Positions 55,865 to 64,000 of a DNA stretch of 64,000 nucleotides are shown here, piece after piece. Numbering within the stretch: the first letter of the stretch is position 1; every line of letters starts with the position of its first letter. The stretch is from Chromobacterium violaceum ATCC 12472 (GTDB lineage Bacteria > Pseudomonadota > Gammaproteobacteria > Burkholderiales > Chromobacteriaceae), in contig NC_005085.1 of NCBI RefSeq assembly GCF_000007705.1, forward strand, positions 2,117,752-2,181,751, written 5' to 3'. The notes below the pieces were generated by a model. That model was not told the DNA's origin and ran no database searches. It saw only the letters and a list, made by a program, of their open reading frames with translations. A program made the position numbers and the translations under genes.

Positions 55865-56788
55865 ATGACGTCCGTAAGGCATTACCTGCAATTCAGCGAC
55901 CTCTCTCCCGACGAGTATCACCATCTCTTCGAGCGAAGCCGGGTCCTGAAGCGACGACAAAGCGCCGGGGAGCTGCATCGGCCGCTGGTCGGCAAGGTGA
56001 TGTCCATGGTGTTCGAAAAGAATTCCACCCGCACCCGCGTCTCTTTCGAGGCCGGCATGGCCCAGCTGGGCGGCCACGCGATGTTCCTGGACACCAAGAG
56101 CTCGCAGATCGGCCGCGGCGAGCCGATAGAGGACACCGCGCGCGTGCTGTCCCGGATGAGCGACATCATCATGATCCGCACCTTCGAGCAGGGCTTGGTG
56201 CAGCGCCTGGCCGCGCATTCGCGGGTGCCGGTGATCAACGGCCTGACCAACGAGTACCACCCTTGCCAGGTGCTGGCCGACATCTTCACCTACGTGGAGC
56301 GCCACGGTTCGATCAAGGGCAAGACGGTGGCCTGGGTGGGTGACGGCAACAATGTCTGCCGCACCTGGCTGCAGGCCGCCGCCGTGCTCGGCTTCAAGCT
56401 GAAGGTGGCGTCGCCGCTCGGTTACGAGCTCCAGACTCTGGATGGCCGCCATTACGGTTCCGACGTGCTGGAAATGACTCGGGATCCGGCGCGTGCCGTT
56501 CACGGAGCGGACATCGTCACCACTGACGTGTTTACCAGCATGGGTTTCGAAGCCGAACAGGCGGCGCGGCGCGAGGCTTTCGAAGGCTACCAGGTGACGG
56601 CGGAACTGATGAAGCAGGCCAAGCCGGAAGCGCTGTTCATGCACTGCCTGCCCGCCCATCGCGGCGAGGAGGTGGCGGCCGAGGTGATAGACGGCCCGCA
56701 GAGCGTGGTCTGGGACGAGGCAGAGAACCGCATGCACGTGCAGAAGGCCTTGATCGAATATCTGTTGCTGGGGCATCGCGAGGACTGA
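55865..56788 (+). CDS. argF: Ornithine carbamoyltransferase
   Basis: 307 aa. Makes citrulline from ornithine and carbamoyl phosphate in arginine biosynthesis. The carbamoyl-phosphate site STRTR is at residues 54-58; HPCQVLAD (ornithine-side His) and the catalytic FMHCLPAHRGEEV are present. GGAG precedes the ATG at 55865; the frame stays open upstream through the attenuator to ATG 55808, but the family N-terminus and the ribosome site favour 55865. argG follows 48 bases downstream, so the two consecutive pathway steps are probably one operon. Confidence 0.95.
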   Translation: MTSVRHYLQFSDLSPDEYHHLFERSRVLKRRQSAGELHRPLVGKVMSMVFEKNSTRTRVSFEAGMAQLGGHAMFLDTKSSQIGRGEPIEDTARVLSRMSDIIMIRTFEQGLVQRLAAHSRVPVINGLTNEYHPCQVLADIFTYVERHGSIKGKTVAWVGDGNNVCRTWLQAAAVLGFKLKVASPLGYELQTLDGRHYGSDVLEMTRDPARAVHGADIVTTDVFTSMGFEAEQAARREAFEGYQVTAELMKQAKPEALFMHCLPAHRGEEVAAEVIDGPQSVVWDEAENRMHVQKALIEYLLLGHRED

Positions 56789-56836
56789 GTCCCGCCCGGC
56801 AACCGGATAAATAAACAACGAGTGGAAAGAGAAGCA

Positions 56837-58063
<1,227 letters not shown>

Positions 58064-58086
58064 TATCATCTATTCATACCGTTGAC

Positions 58087-58112
58087 ATGGCGGCCGTGCG
58101 GCCGCCATTTTT
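58087..58112 (+). terminator. Intrinsic terminator of argF-argG
   Basis: A perfect 9-bp stem (58087-58095 with 58100-58108), 4-base loop, T5 tail. Confidence 0.9.
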
Positions 58113-58141
58113 CGTTCTTTGTACAGAGGGAGTGCCGCGGG

Positions 58142-59041
58142 ATGCGGGCGAGCAGCTGGATTCCATGGGTATTCGTCGTGTTGTGGAGCACGGGCTTCAC
58201 CGGCGCCAAGCTCGGTTTGCCGTATTGCGGGCCGTTCACCTTCCTGGCCATCCGGATGGCGCTGACCTTGCTGTGCTTCGCCGCGCTGCTGGCCGCGTTG
58301 CGTCCTGCCTGGCCGACATTCTCTCAAGCGCGGCGGCAGTGGGTGAGCGGCGGCATGCTGCACGGCGGCTACCTGGGCTGCCTGTTCGCGGCGATCAAGC
58401 TGGGCGTGCCCGCAGGCCTGGCGGCGCTGATCATGGGCATGCAGCCCTTGTTGACCGCCTTGATTTCCTGGCGCTTGGGCGAGAAGCGCTTTCGCGCCCT
58501 CCAGTGGCTGGGCATGGCGTTGGGCCTCGCCGGCACCGCGCTGGTGATCGCGGGCAGCAAGGGCGTGGCGCTGGCTGGCGGCGCCGGCGCGGCCTTCGTG
58601 ATCGCCGGCTTGCTGCTGATCACCGGCGGCACGCTTTACCAGCGCTACCGCGGCGGCGGCGCGCATCCGGTCGCCGGCGCGTTCCATCAGTATCTGTCGG
58701 CGCTGGCGGTGACCGGAACGCTGGCGCTGTTGTTCGAGCGCGGGGAGCGGGTGGTGTGGAGCGGGGACTTCATCTTCGCGCTGGCCTGGAGCGTGGCGAT
58801 GCTGTCGGTGCTGGCGGTATTGCTGCTGTTGCGCATGCTGCGCGACGGCGATGTCAGCCGGGTGGCGGCCTATCTCTACCTGGTGCCGGGCTTGACGGCG
58901 ATCCAGGCCTGGTGGTTGTTCGACGAGTGCTTGAGCCCGGTGGCGATGGGGGGTATCGTACTGGCAGCCGTCGGCGTGGCCTTGGTGCTGCGCGGCGGGG
59001 ATTTTCGTTTACCGGGCCGCCTGAAGGGCGGTCGGAATTGA
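58142..59041 (+). CDS. EamA/DMT family transporter
   Basis: 299 aa with about ten membrane helices in two five-helix halves, as in EamA permeases (RhaT/YdcZ-like drug/metabolite exporters). The first helix region WIPWVFVVLWSTGFTGAKLGLPYCGPFTFLAIRM and the second-half repeat ending GIVLAAVGVALVLRGG are typical. Substrate unknown. GGGAG stands upstream of the ATG. The DUF2788 gene starts 17 bases after its stop. Confidence 0.88.
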   Translation: MRASSWIPWVFVVLWSTGFTGAKLGLPYCGPFTFLAIRMALTLLCFAALLAALRPAWPTFSQARRQWVSGGMLHGGYLGCLFAAIKLGVPAGLAALIMGMQPLLTALISWRLGEKRFRALQWLGMALGLAGTALVIAGSKGVALAGGAGAAFVIAGLLLITGGTLYQRYRGGGAHPVAGAFHQYLSALAVTGTLALLFERGERVVWSGDFIFALAWSVAMLSVLAVLLLLRMLRDGDVSRVAAYLYLVPGLTAIQAWWLFDECLSPVAMGGIVLAAVGVALVLRGGDFRLPGRLKGGRN

Positions 59042-59057
59042 GCAGAGGCGGAGAAAC

Positions 59058-59261
59058 GTGTCGGAAGAGCAATTCACCAATATTTCGCTGGTGGTGTGCC
59101 TGACTGGGCTGATCATTTTCATGGGCTTCATCATCTGGGATCTGGGCAAGAAGTCCAAGGCCGGCAAAACCGGCATGGTTGTCTTGTTCCTGGTGCTGGG
59201 TTTCGGCGTCAGCGGGTTTGTCTTCAAAAACATCCTGGTGGAGTTCTTGTTGAGCAAGTAA
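59058..59261 (+). CDS. DUF2788 small membrane protein
   Basis: 67 aa. GTG start, seven bases after a GGAGA ribosome site. Two membrane helices (about 10-27 and 38-60) joined by a short basic loop (DLGKKSKAGKTG), as in the DUF2788 family (PF10981). Function unknown. Co-transcribed with the EamA gene. Confidence 0.85.
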   Translation: MSEEQFTNISLVVCLTGLIIFMGFIIWDLGKKSKAGKTGMVVLFLVLGFGVSGFVFKNILVEFLLSK

Positions 59262-59316
59262 AGGCGATCGCGGGTCTATGAAGGTAGCATCGCCAGTTTG
59301 GAAAGCTGGAAAAACA

Positions 59317-59339
59317 AAGCCCCGCGTCATGCGGGGCTT
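59317..59339 (-). terminator. Terminator of the 59357 gene
   Basis: A perfect 9-bp stem (59317-59325 with 59331-59339), 5-base loop; on the minus strand it is followed by a TTTGTTTTT tail. It can also catch transcripts from the plus-strand DUF2788 gene. Confidence 0.85.
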
Positions 59340-59356
59340 GGCTTGTCAGGCGCGGG

Positions 59357-59617
59357 TCAGGCGATCTTGACCTGCCGGACCGTTTCGCCTCTGGGCTGGC
59401 GGGCTTCCGGATGGTCCAGGCGCACTACCTGCATCATCGCCATGTCCTTCAGGCGGCGGCGCAGCGGGTGAGTGTCGGCCTCGGTCTCAACCATGCCCAC
59501 GGCTTCGTCTGCCGAAGCCTGCTGTTTGTCCTGGATCTGCTGTTTTTCGAACCAGGTCAGGGGGCGCTGCAGGATGGCCTCCAACGGCTCATCCAGTTCG
59601 AAGTTGCTGTCAAGCAT
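59357..59617 (-). CDS. Small unknown protein
   Basis: 86 aa, charged and soluble, without signal or membrane segments. LEAILQRPLTWFEKQQIQDKQQ suggests an N-terminal helical region. I do not recognise the family. The gene looks real because a GAGGTG ribosome site precedes the ATG, and a strong terminator follows. The upstream 240 bases (59618-59856) hold no other gene. Confidence 0.7.
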   Translation of the reverse strand: MLDSNFELDEPLEAILQRPLTWFEKQQIQDKQQASADEAVGMVETEADTHPLRRRLKDMAMMQVVRLDHPEARQPRGETVRQVKIA

Positions 59618-59856
59618 GGCACTCACCTCTTGAGAAGGGATCTCCGCTTTTGGCTGGTGGCCTGGGCGGGCTGAACATTGCCCTTACATCATATGAGGGT
59701 TGTAGGGTTTTGTTTATAAGTAGGAACCGCTAGTTTTTTTAAAATGCCCATAAGAACAGTGGTTTAGTGTTTTGGCGGAAAGTGTCGTCCGTCAGCGGGC
59801 CGCGCGCGGCGGCAATCGGTATTCTGGTCCCGTGTTCATGATGAAGGGGCCTCACT

Positions 59857-60147
59857 ATGTTTGGCAAACTGCGCGATTTTCGCTTGTATGTGTTGATTCT
59901 GCCTGCGCTGGCCGGCTTGTGGTGGATAGACCGCGTCGTGGCCGTCACCTGGCTGCAGCTGGGCTTGGCGTTGCCGGTGCTGGTCGGGGTGGCGCTGCTG
60001 CTGCGCAAGGTGCTGTTCCATTCCGACGTCAGCCAGGCCGCCGATCTGGCATTGGCGTCGCCGGTGGGCGCGTCGTTGGTGGTGATGGCCGACCGGCTGT
60101 TCATGGCGGCGGTGCTGCTGGCTGGCGTGCTGTGGCTGCGGGGCTGA
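59857..60147 (+). CDS. Small membrane protein, holin-like
   Basis: 96 aa with three hydrophobic segments (about 9-26, 31-49 and 78-95), a basic N-terminus and LASPVGASLVVMADRLFMAAVLL near the end, reminiscent of putative phage holins. It overlaps the next gene, which encodes a lytic transglycosylase-like enzyme, by 16 bases; the pairing of a membrane protein and a cell-wall enzyme supports the holin idea but does not prove it. No other phage genes are nearby. ATG at 59857; no strong ribosome site. Confidence 0.6.
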   Translation: MFGKLRDFRLYVLILPALAGLWWIDRVVAVTWLQLGLALPVLVGVALLLRKVLFHSDVSQAADLALASPVGASLVVMADRLFMAAVLLAGVLWLRG

Positions 60148-60761
60148 GCGCCGGCGCGCTGGCCCTGCTGCCGCTGCTGAGCGCGGCGGTGGCTCAGCAC
60201 TGGCCGGACATGCCGTCCCGCTCGGTGCTGGCGGCGCAGGTGGAGCAGGAAAGCGGCTGGCGGGAGGGGGCGGTATTGAAGACATCCCGCGAATACGGCG
60301 CCGGGCTGGGCCAGTTCACCAAGGCGTATCGGGCGGACGGCGGCGTGCGTTTCGACGCGATCCGGGAAATGGCCGCGCGCCATCCGGAGCTGCGGGGCTG
60401 GAATTGGGGCAATGCTTTTGACCCGCGCTATCAGTTGACAGCGATGGTGCTGAAGAACCGCGACAACTATCGGCTGATACGCTGGGCCGAAGGCGAGGAC
60501 AGGCTGGCGATGATGGATGCCGCCTACAATTCCGGCTTCGGTTCGGTGCTGCAGCGGCGTCGGCGCTGCGCCAACACCGATGGCTGCGATCCCGGCCGCT
60601 GGTTCGGCGGTTTGGAGCGGACCAGCGGACAATCCACGCGCCGGCAGTCGGGCTACGGCCAGTCCTTCGCCGATATCACCAACACCCATGTCCGCAACGT
60701 GATGGCGGTTCGAAGGGCTAAGTATCGGCCCTATTTCGGCGAAGCGGGCGGATCGCGTTGA
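60132..60761 (+). CDS. Lytic transglycosylase-like (SLT) protein
   Basis: 209 aa from GTG 60132, the most plausible start: it gives a signal-peptide-like stretch (AAGLSAGALALLPLLSAAVAQ) and overlaps the holin-like gene by 16 bases. The fold signature is RSVLAAQVEQESGWREGAVLKTSREYGAGLGQFTKAYR, with the catalytic Glu in EQESGW and the following GLGQFT motif of soluble lytic transglycosylases. The C-terminal HVRNVMAVRRAKYRPYFG is also family-like. It cuts peptidoglycan. No ATG start is in frame. Confidence 0.75.
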   Translation: MAAGLSAGALALLPLLSAAVAQHWPDMPSRSVLAAQVEQESGWREGAVLKTSREYGAGLGQFTKAYRADGGVRFDAIREMAARHPELRGWNWGNAFDPRYQLTAMVLKNRDNYRLIRWAEGEDRLAMMDAAYNSGFGSVLQRRRRCANTDGCDPGRWFGGLERTSGQSTRRQSGYGQSFADITNTHVRNVMAVRRAKYRPYFGEAGGSR

Positions 60762-60821
60762 GCCGGACGGGCGGCGCTTCTAAGGGCGCCGCCTTTCGCG
60801 CGCTGGATCGCTGGGCGATTA

Positions 60822-60830
60822 TGGTATGAT
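60822..60830 (+). promoter_or_regulatory. Extended -10 promoter of the proteasome homologue gene
   Basis: TGG followed by TATGAT forms an extended -10 (TGnTATGAT), about 93 bases before the ATG. No good -35 is visible. Confidence 0.5.
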
Positions 60831-60922
60831 CACCGGTTTCGCTTTGCGCCGGGATTGCAAAATGCCGGCTTCGGTCCCATCTTGGACGGGGACCGTTTTC
60901 ACGAACATGACAAGGTAGCCGC

Positions 60923-61513
60923 ATGACAACCATCGTGGCCGTGCGCAAGGGCGACCAGATCGCCATCGCCGCCGACAGCCAGACCACTTTCGGCGATGAC
61001 CAGAAGCTTCTCGCGCCGTACGACTGTTTCCATAACAAGATTTTCCGCCACGGCGACAGCTATCTGGCCGTGTCCGGCTCGGCCGCGCACGACCTGGTGC
61101 TGCAGGGCGCGCTGAAAGAGCTGAAGAAAAAGGATCTGAGTAGCCGTCAGGGCATCTTCGACACCTTCCGCAAGCTTCACCCCAAGCTGAAGGACGCGTT
61201 CTACCTGCGTCCGGAGGAGGACGAGGAAGACCCGTACGAATCCAGCCAGATGATGGTGGTGATCGCCAACGCCCATGGCATTTTCGGCGTGTATCCGATG
61301 CGCGAGATCTATGAATTCTCACGCATCTGGGCGATAGGCTCGGGCCGCAAGTTCGCGATGGGCGCGATGTATGCGGTTTACGACCAGGACCTGTCCGCTC
61401 GGGAGATCGCCGAGATCGGCGTGCGCGCCGGCTGCGAATTCGACGTCAGCTCCTCGCTGCCGATGACCGTATATACCGTTGAAGTGGCCGCCGGCGCGGC
61501 CAAGGAAGCATGA
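60923..61513 (+). CDS. Proteasome-like Ntn hydrolase (HslV-related, BPH-like)
   Basis: 196 aa. MTTIVAVRKGDQIAIAADSQTTFG is HslV-like: after Met removal, Thr1 would be the nucleophile, with Asp17 in the ADS element and the lysine probably in NKIFRHG (Lys38 counting from Thr1), shifted by a few residues relative to HslV. It lacks a closely similar partner ATPase here (no hslU). Sequence and taxon fit BPH, the beta-proteobacterial proteasome homologue described as a self-compartmentalising peptidase. The stop overlaps the ATGs at 61510 of hslO, so it is coupled to the Hsp33 gene. Confidence 0.8.
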   Translation: MTTIVAVRKGDQIAIAADSQTTFGDDQKLLAPYDCFHNKIFRHGDSYLAVSGSAAHDLVLQGALKELKKKDLSSRQGIFDTFRKLHPKLKDAFYLRPEEDEEDPYESSQMMVVIANAHGIFGVYPMREIYEFSRIWAIGSGRKFAMGAMYAVYDQDLSAREIAEIGVRAGCEFDVSSSLPMTVYTVEVAAGAAKEA

Positions 61514-61515
61514 AT

Positions 61516-62394
61516 ATGAACCATCACGACAAACTGCAACGATTCCTGTTCGACGGCGCGCCGGTGCGCGGCGCGCTGGTGCGGCTGGACGGCGCCTGGC
61601 AACAGGTGCTGGCGCGGCGCGCTTATCCCCAGGCGCTGAAAACCGTGCTGGGCGAAATGATGGCGGCCTCGGTGCTGATGGCGGCCAACCTTAAATTCGA
61701 TGGCTCGCTGATCCTGCAGATCCACGGCACCGGCGCGCTGAAACTGGCGGTGGTGGAGTGCAACAACGACCGCACCGTGCGCGCCACCGCCAAGTGGGAC
61801 GGCGATCTGGACGGCAAGCCGCTGAAAGCGCTGCTGGGCGAGGGCGGCAAATTCGTGCTGACGCTGGAGCCGCGCCTGGACAAGAATCAGACCTGGCAAG
61901 GCATCGTGGCGCTGGAAGGCGACTCCGTCGGCCAGATGCTGGAAAACTACATGCTGCGCTCCGAACAGCTGGATACGGCGCTGGTGCTGGCCAGCGGCGA
62001 CGAGGCCGCCGCCGGCATGCTGCTGCAGCGCCTGCCGGAAGGCCATGGCGAGGCCGAAGGCTGGGACCGCGTCCAGATGCTGGGCCGCACGCTGAAGGCT
62101 GAGGAGTTGCTGGGCCTGGGCGCCGAGGACATCCTGCACCGCCTGTTCCACGAAGAGCAGGTGCGCGTGTTCGAGCAGGAAACCGTCAGCTTCAACTGCA
62201 ACTGCTCGCGCGAACGCGTCAGCAATATGCTGACCATGCTGGGCGGCCAGGAAGTGGGCGATGTGCTGCTGGAGCAGGGCAGCGTGGAGATCGTCTGCGA
62301 CTACTGCAACCAGCGCTATGTGTTCGACGAGGAAGACGCCAATCAGTTGTTCGATTACGACGTAGTGGCGGCGGCGCGCGAAGCGCGGCATTGA
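61516..62394 (+). CDS. hslO: Redox-regulated chaperone Hsp33
   Basis: 292 aa. Holdase activated by oxidation. The zinc-binding switch cysteines are Cys228 and Cys230 (FNCNCSRERV) and Cys261 and Cys264 (CDYCNQ), so the CxC and CxxC halves are intact. The N-terminal HDKLQRFLFDGAPVRGALVRLD is normal. ATG 61516 is nine bases after AAGGA; ATG 61510 overlaps the previous stop as ATGA but is only three bases from that site. A terminator follows. Confidence 0.95.
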   Translation: MNHHDKLQRFLFDGAPVRGALVRLDGAWQQVLARRAYPQALKTVLGEMMAASVLMAANLKFDGSLILQIHGTGALKLAVVECNNDRTVRATAKWDGDLDGKPLKALLGEGGKFVLTLEPRLDKNQTWQGIVALEGDSVGQMLENYMLRSEQLDTALVLASGDEAAAGMLLQRLPEGHGEAEGWDRVQMLGRTLKAEELLGLGAEDILHRLFHEEQVRVFEQETVSFNCNCSRERVSNMLTMLGGQEVGDVLLEQGSVEIVCDYCNQRYVFDEEDANQLFDYDVVAAAREARH

Positions 62395-62412
62395 GGTTTG
62401 CAATTTCCATTC

Positions 62413-62439
62413 AAAAAAGCCGCTTATGCGGCTTTTTTT
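62413..62439 (+). terminator. Intrinsic terminator of the BPH-like/hslO operon
   Basis: An 11-bp stem (62413-62423 with 62428-62438) made of A6-GCCGC and its complement, 4-base loop, T7. Confidence 0.9.
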
Positions 62440-62489
62440 GCGTTTTCTTAAGCTGAAACAGGGCGTGAAAATTAACTGCCTTGTTTTGT

Positions 62490-62518
62490 TGTTTAAGATC
62501 ACGTCCTGACCTTAAACA
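62490..62518. promoter_or_regulatory. Dyad TGTTTAAG-N13-CTTAAACA upstream of collagenase
   Basis: Perfect 8-bp arms (62490-62497, 62511-62518) about 90 bases before the ATG of the M9 gene, in AT-rich promoter sequence. A candidate operator. Confidence 0.45.
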
Positions 62519-62606
62519 CAATATTCATTATTCGTCATATCCATTATGCTTCGCGATGCTCGGTTAAATAGCCGTGCGTCATTTGAACAAGCTATTGGAT
62601 GACTGA

Positions 62607-64000
62607 ATGAATACCACAACACTACCGCGCCGGTATCGGGCGTGGGGACTTTCCGTGATGGTGCCGCTGGCCTTGTCCGCCTGCCTGACGACGGCAGGAG
62701 GCGGCCAGACCGGCTCGCAGCAACCCGCGCCGCAGGCCAATCAACCCAGCGCGCGCTATTCCTCGCATTCCCCGGCGCTGTCTGAAAAACCGGACTACCC
62801 GCACGGCCTGCCGCCGGCGGCGCCGGATAACGGCGGCGCGCAGCCGCCGGCCAAGCCACAGGGCCAGCAAGGCCAGATCGCCCGCAAGGCGGCCCGGACG
62901 GATGCCGCCGCGCCGGCCTACGCCGACTGCGACGAGGCCAAGCTCGGCCAGCTGTCCGGACAGGCGCTGGTGCGTTATGTCGCCAGCGTGGACGGCACTT
63001 GCATGAACCGCCTGTTCCAGGCGGACAGCTTCAGCTACCGCGTGGTGTCGCCGGCCAATATGCAGCTGGTGGCGGCCGAGGCGCGCCAGCGCGCGACAGC
63101 ATGGGACGGGCAGAATGCCAACGGCCTGTGGCCGCTGGCGGTGTTCCTGAAGGCGGGTTACTTCCTGCAGTACAGCCATGCCAAGGAAGTGGGCGATTAT
63201 GGCCCGGCAGTGGATCAGCCGGTGATGCAGGTGGTGGAGGCGATGGCCGCCAATCCGGCATTGTGGAACGTCAAGGCTATCGACAGCCGCGGCGACCGCG
63301 ACGCGTGGTTCCGCGAGCGCGATGCCCGCCAGAGCGTGGCGGAAACCTTGATCCTGGCGGACTCGGTGCGCAAGGCCGAGTACGCGCTGCCGCTGCTGAA
63401 CCGCTTCTTCGGCCGCTACAACGCCGCGGTCAAGGACAATTGGGCGCGCTTCGCGCTGCATCCGATGCAGACGCTGCTGTTCAATATGCATTACCAGCCC
63501 GAGTTCGCCCAGAAGGTGGAGAGAGGCCAGCTCGACGGCCTGGTGGCCAGCCTGGCAGGGCTGACCCGCGCCGGCCAGCCGGCGTTCGCCGACGAGCAGA
63601 TGTTCCTCAACACCCTGCGCGAAACCGGCCGCTTCATGCAGTATCCGCGCACCGCGCCGCAAGCCGAGTCCGCAGTCGCCCAGTATCTGAAGGGCGAGAA
63701 GTTCGGCGCGGCCTGGGCTGAGGCGGTGTACGCGCTGAAGAAGCTGGGCAAGGTGCCGTGCGAGCGCTATGGCATCTGCCAGGCCGAGCAGGAGCTGCGC
63801 GCCAGCCTGTTCCCCAACCGCTGGAGCTTCGACAACGGCAAGCTGGTGTTCGAAACCCCGCTGAGCCTGGCCGAGGTGGAGCCGCTGTACTACGCGATGA
63901 AGCAAGTGCAGACCCAGCTGTTCCGCGTGGCTGGCACCAAGGAAGCAGTGGCGAACGATCCCAATGAAAAGCTGAAGATGGTGATCTACGGCACCAAGAC
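62607..64000 (+). CDS. M9 family collagenase (N-terminal part, partial)
   Basis: 464 codons before the window ends; the gene continues to the right. The N-terminus (LSVMVPLALSAC) contains a lipobox-like LSAC, with Cys26 as a possible lipid site. Then comes a low-complexity Pro/Gln-rich linker (about 30-85) and the Peptidase_M9 N-terminal (activator) domain from about residue 105 (CDEAKLGQLSGQALVRYVASVDGTCMNRLFQ, AWDGQNANGLWPLAVFLKAGYFLQYSH), as in Vibrio and Clostridium collagenases. The HEXXH zinc motif is not yet reached, so activity cannot be judged here. A dyad and AT-rich promoter precede the ATG. Confidence 0.85.
   Translation, partial: MNTTTLPRRYRAWGLSVMVPLALSACLTTAGGGQTGSQQPAPQANQPSARYSSHSPALSEKPDYPHGLPPAAPDNGGAQPPAKPQGQQGQIARKAARTDAAAPAYADCDEAKLGQLSGQALVRYVASVDGTCMNRLFQADSFSYRVVSPANMQLVAAEARQRATAWDGQNANGLWPLAVFLKAGYFLQYSHAKEVGDYGPAVDQPVMQVVEAMAANPALWNVKAIDSRGDRDAWFRERDARQSVAETLILADSVRKAEYALPLLNRFFGRYNAAVKDNWARFALHPMQTLLFNMHYQPEFAQKVERGQLDGLVASLAGLTRAGQPAFADEQMFLNTLRETGRFMQYPRTAPQAESAVAQYLKGEKFGAAWAEAVYALKKLGKVPCERYGICQAEQELRASLFPNRWSFDNGKLVFETPLSLAEVEPLYYAMKQVQTQLFRVAGTKEAVANDPNEKLKMVIYGTK

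Overview
The window looks like the chromosome of a high-GC betaproteobacterium of the order Neisseriales, most likely Chromobacterium or a close relative. This is inferred from base composition, from beta-proteobacterial families (DUF3579, DUF2788, DUF3138, an HslV-like proteasome homologue) and from a secreted-enzyme and TonB-rich gene set. No rRNA, tRNA, CRISPR array, IS element or integrase was recognised. Dense protein genes with clear Shine-Dalgarno sequences and intrinsic terminators fill most of it.

Layout. 1-188: end of clpB. 256-1265 (minus): tag and fliW, overlapping by ATGA. 1550-7405: a three-gene phosphorelay with two unusual response regulators and a BvgS-type hybrid kinase. 7481-10497: a DUF455 protein, a small membrane protein, an unknown protein and the U32 protein TrhP/YegQ. 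11249-15810: polyamine binding protein and two permeases (no ATPase gene) followed by a DUF3138 outer-membrane protein. 16074-20080: argS, a PhoPQ-activated-type hydrolase and a HugZ-like protein. 20112-24496 (minus): three S53 (sedolisin) peptidase genes in tandem: one intact, one with a 3' frameshift, one decayed.

25230-46455 holds two copies of a TonB unit, each a TonB-dependent receptor followed by tonB-exbB-exbD-exbD. The receptors have diverged, but 2.2 kb of tonB-exbB-exbD-exbD is almost identical, with four differences found by reading. Between the units lie an RND pump (30371-34607), a small lipoprotein and a peptide ABC transporter (35271-40810). The two receptor leaders share sequence elements with conserved spacing.

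46532-64000: M13 peptidase, periplasmic endonuclease I, a porin, DUF3579, dinG, an Orn/Lys/Arg decarboxylase, argF-argG, an EamA transporter, DUF2788, a holin-like/lytic transglycosylase pair, a proteasome homologue (BPH-like) coupled to hslO (Hsp33), and the first two thirds or so of an M9 collagenase that runs off the window.

Taken together, the region combines housekeeping genes (argS, argF, argG, clpB, hslO, dinG) with scavenging functions: secreted proteases (three S53, M13, M9), a nuclease, TonB uptake, peptide and polyamine import. The most unusual signals are the homogenised TonB energy modules with their shared receptor-leader elements, the decaying S53 array whose frameshifted member reads through its own terminator, and the proteasome homologue joined to Hsp33. 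All functional calls rest on reading the sequence and on family knowledge; no searches were run.
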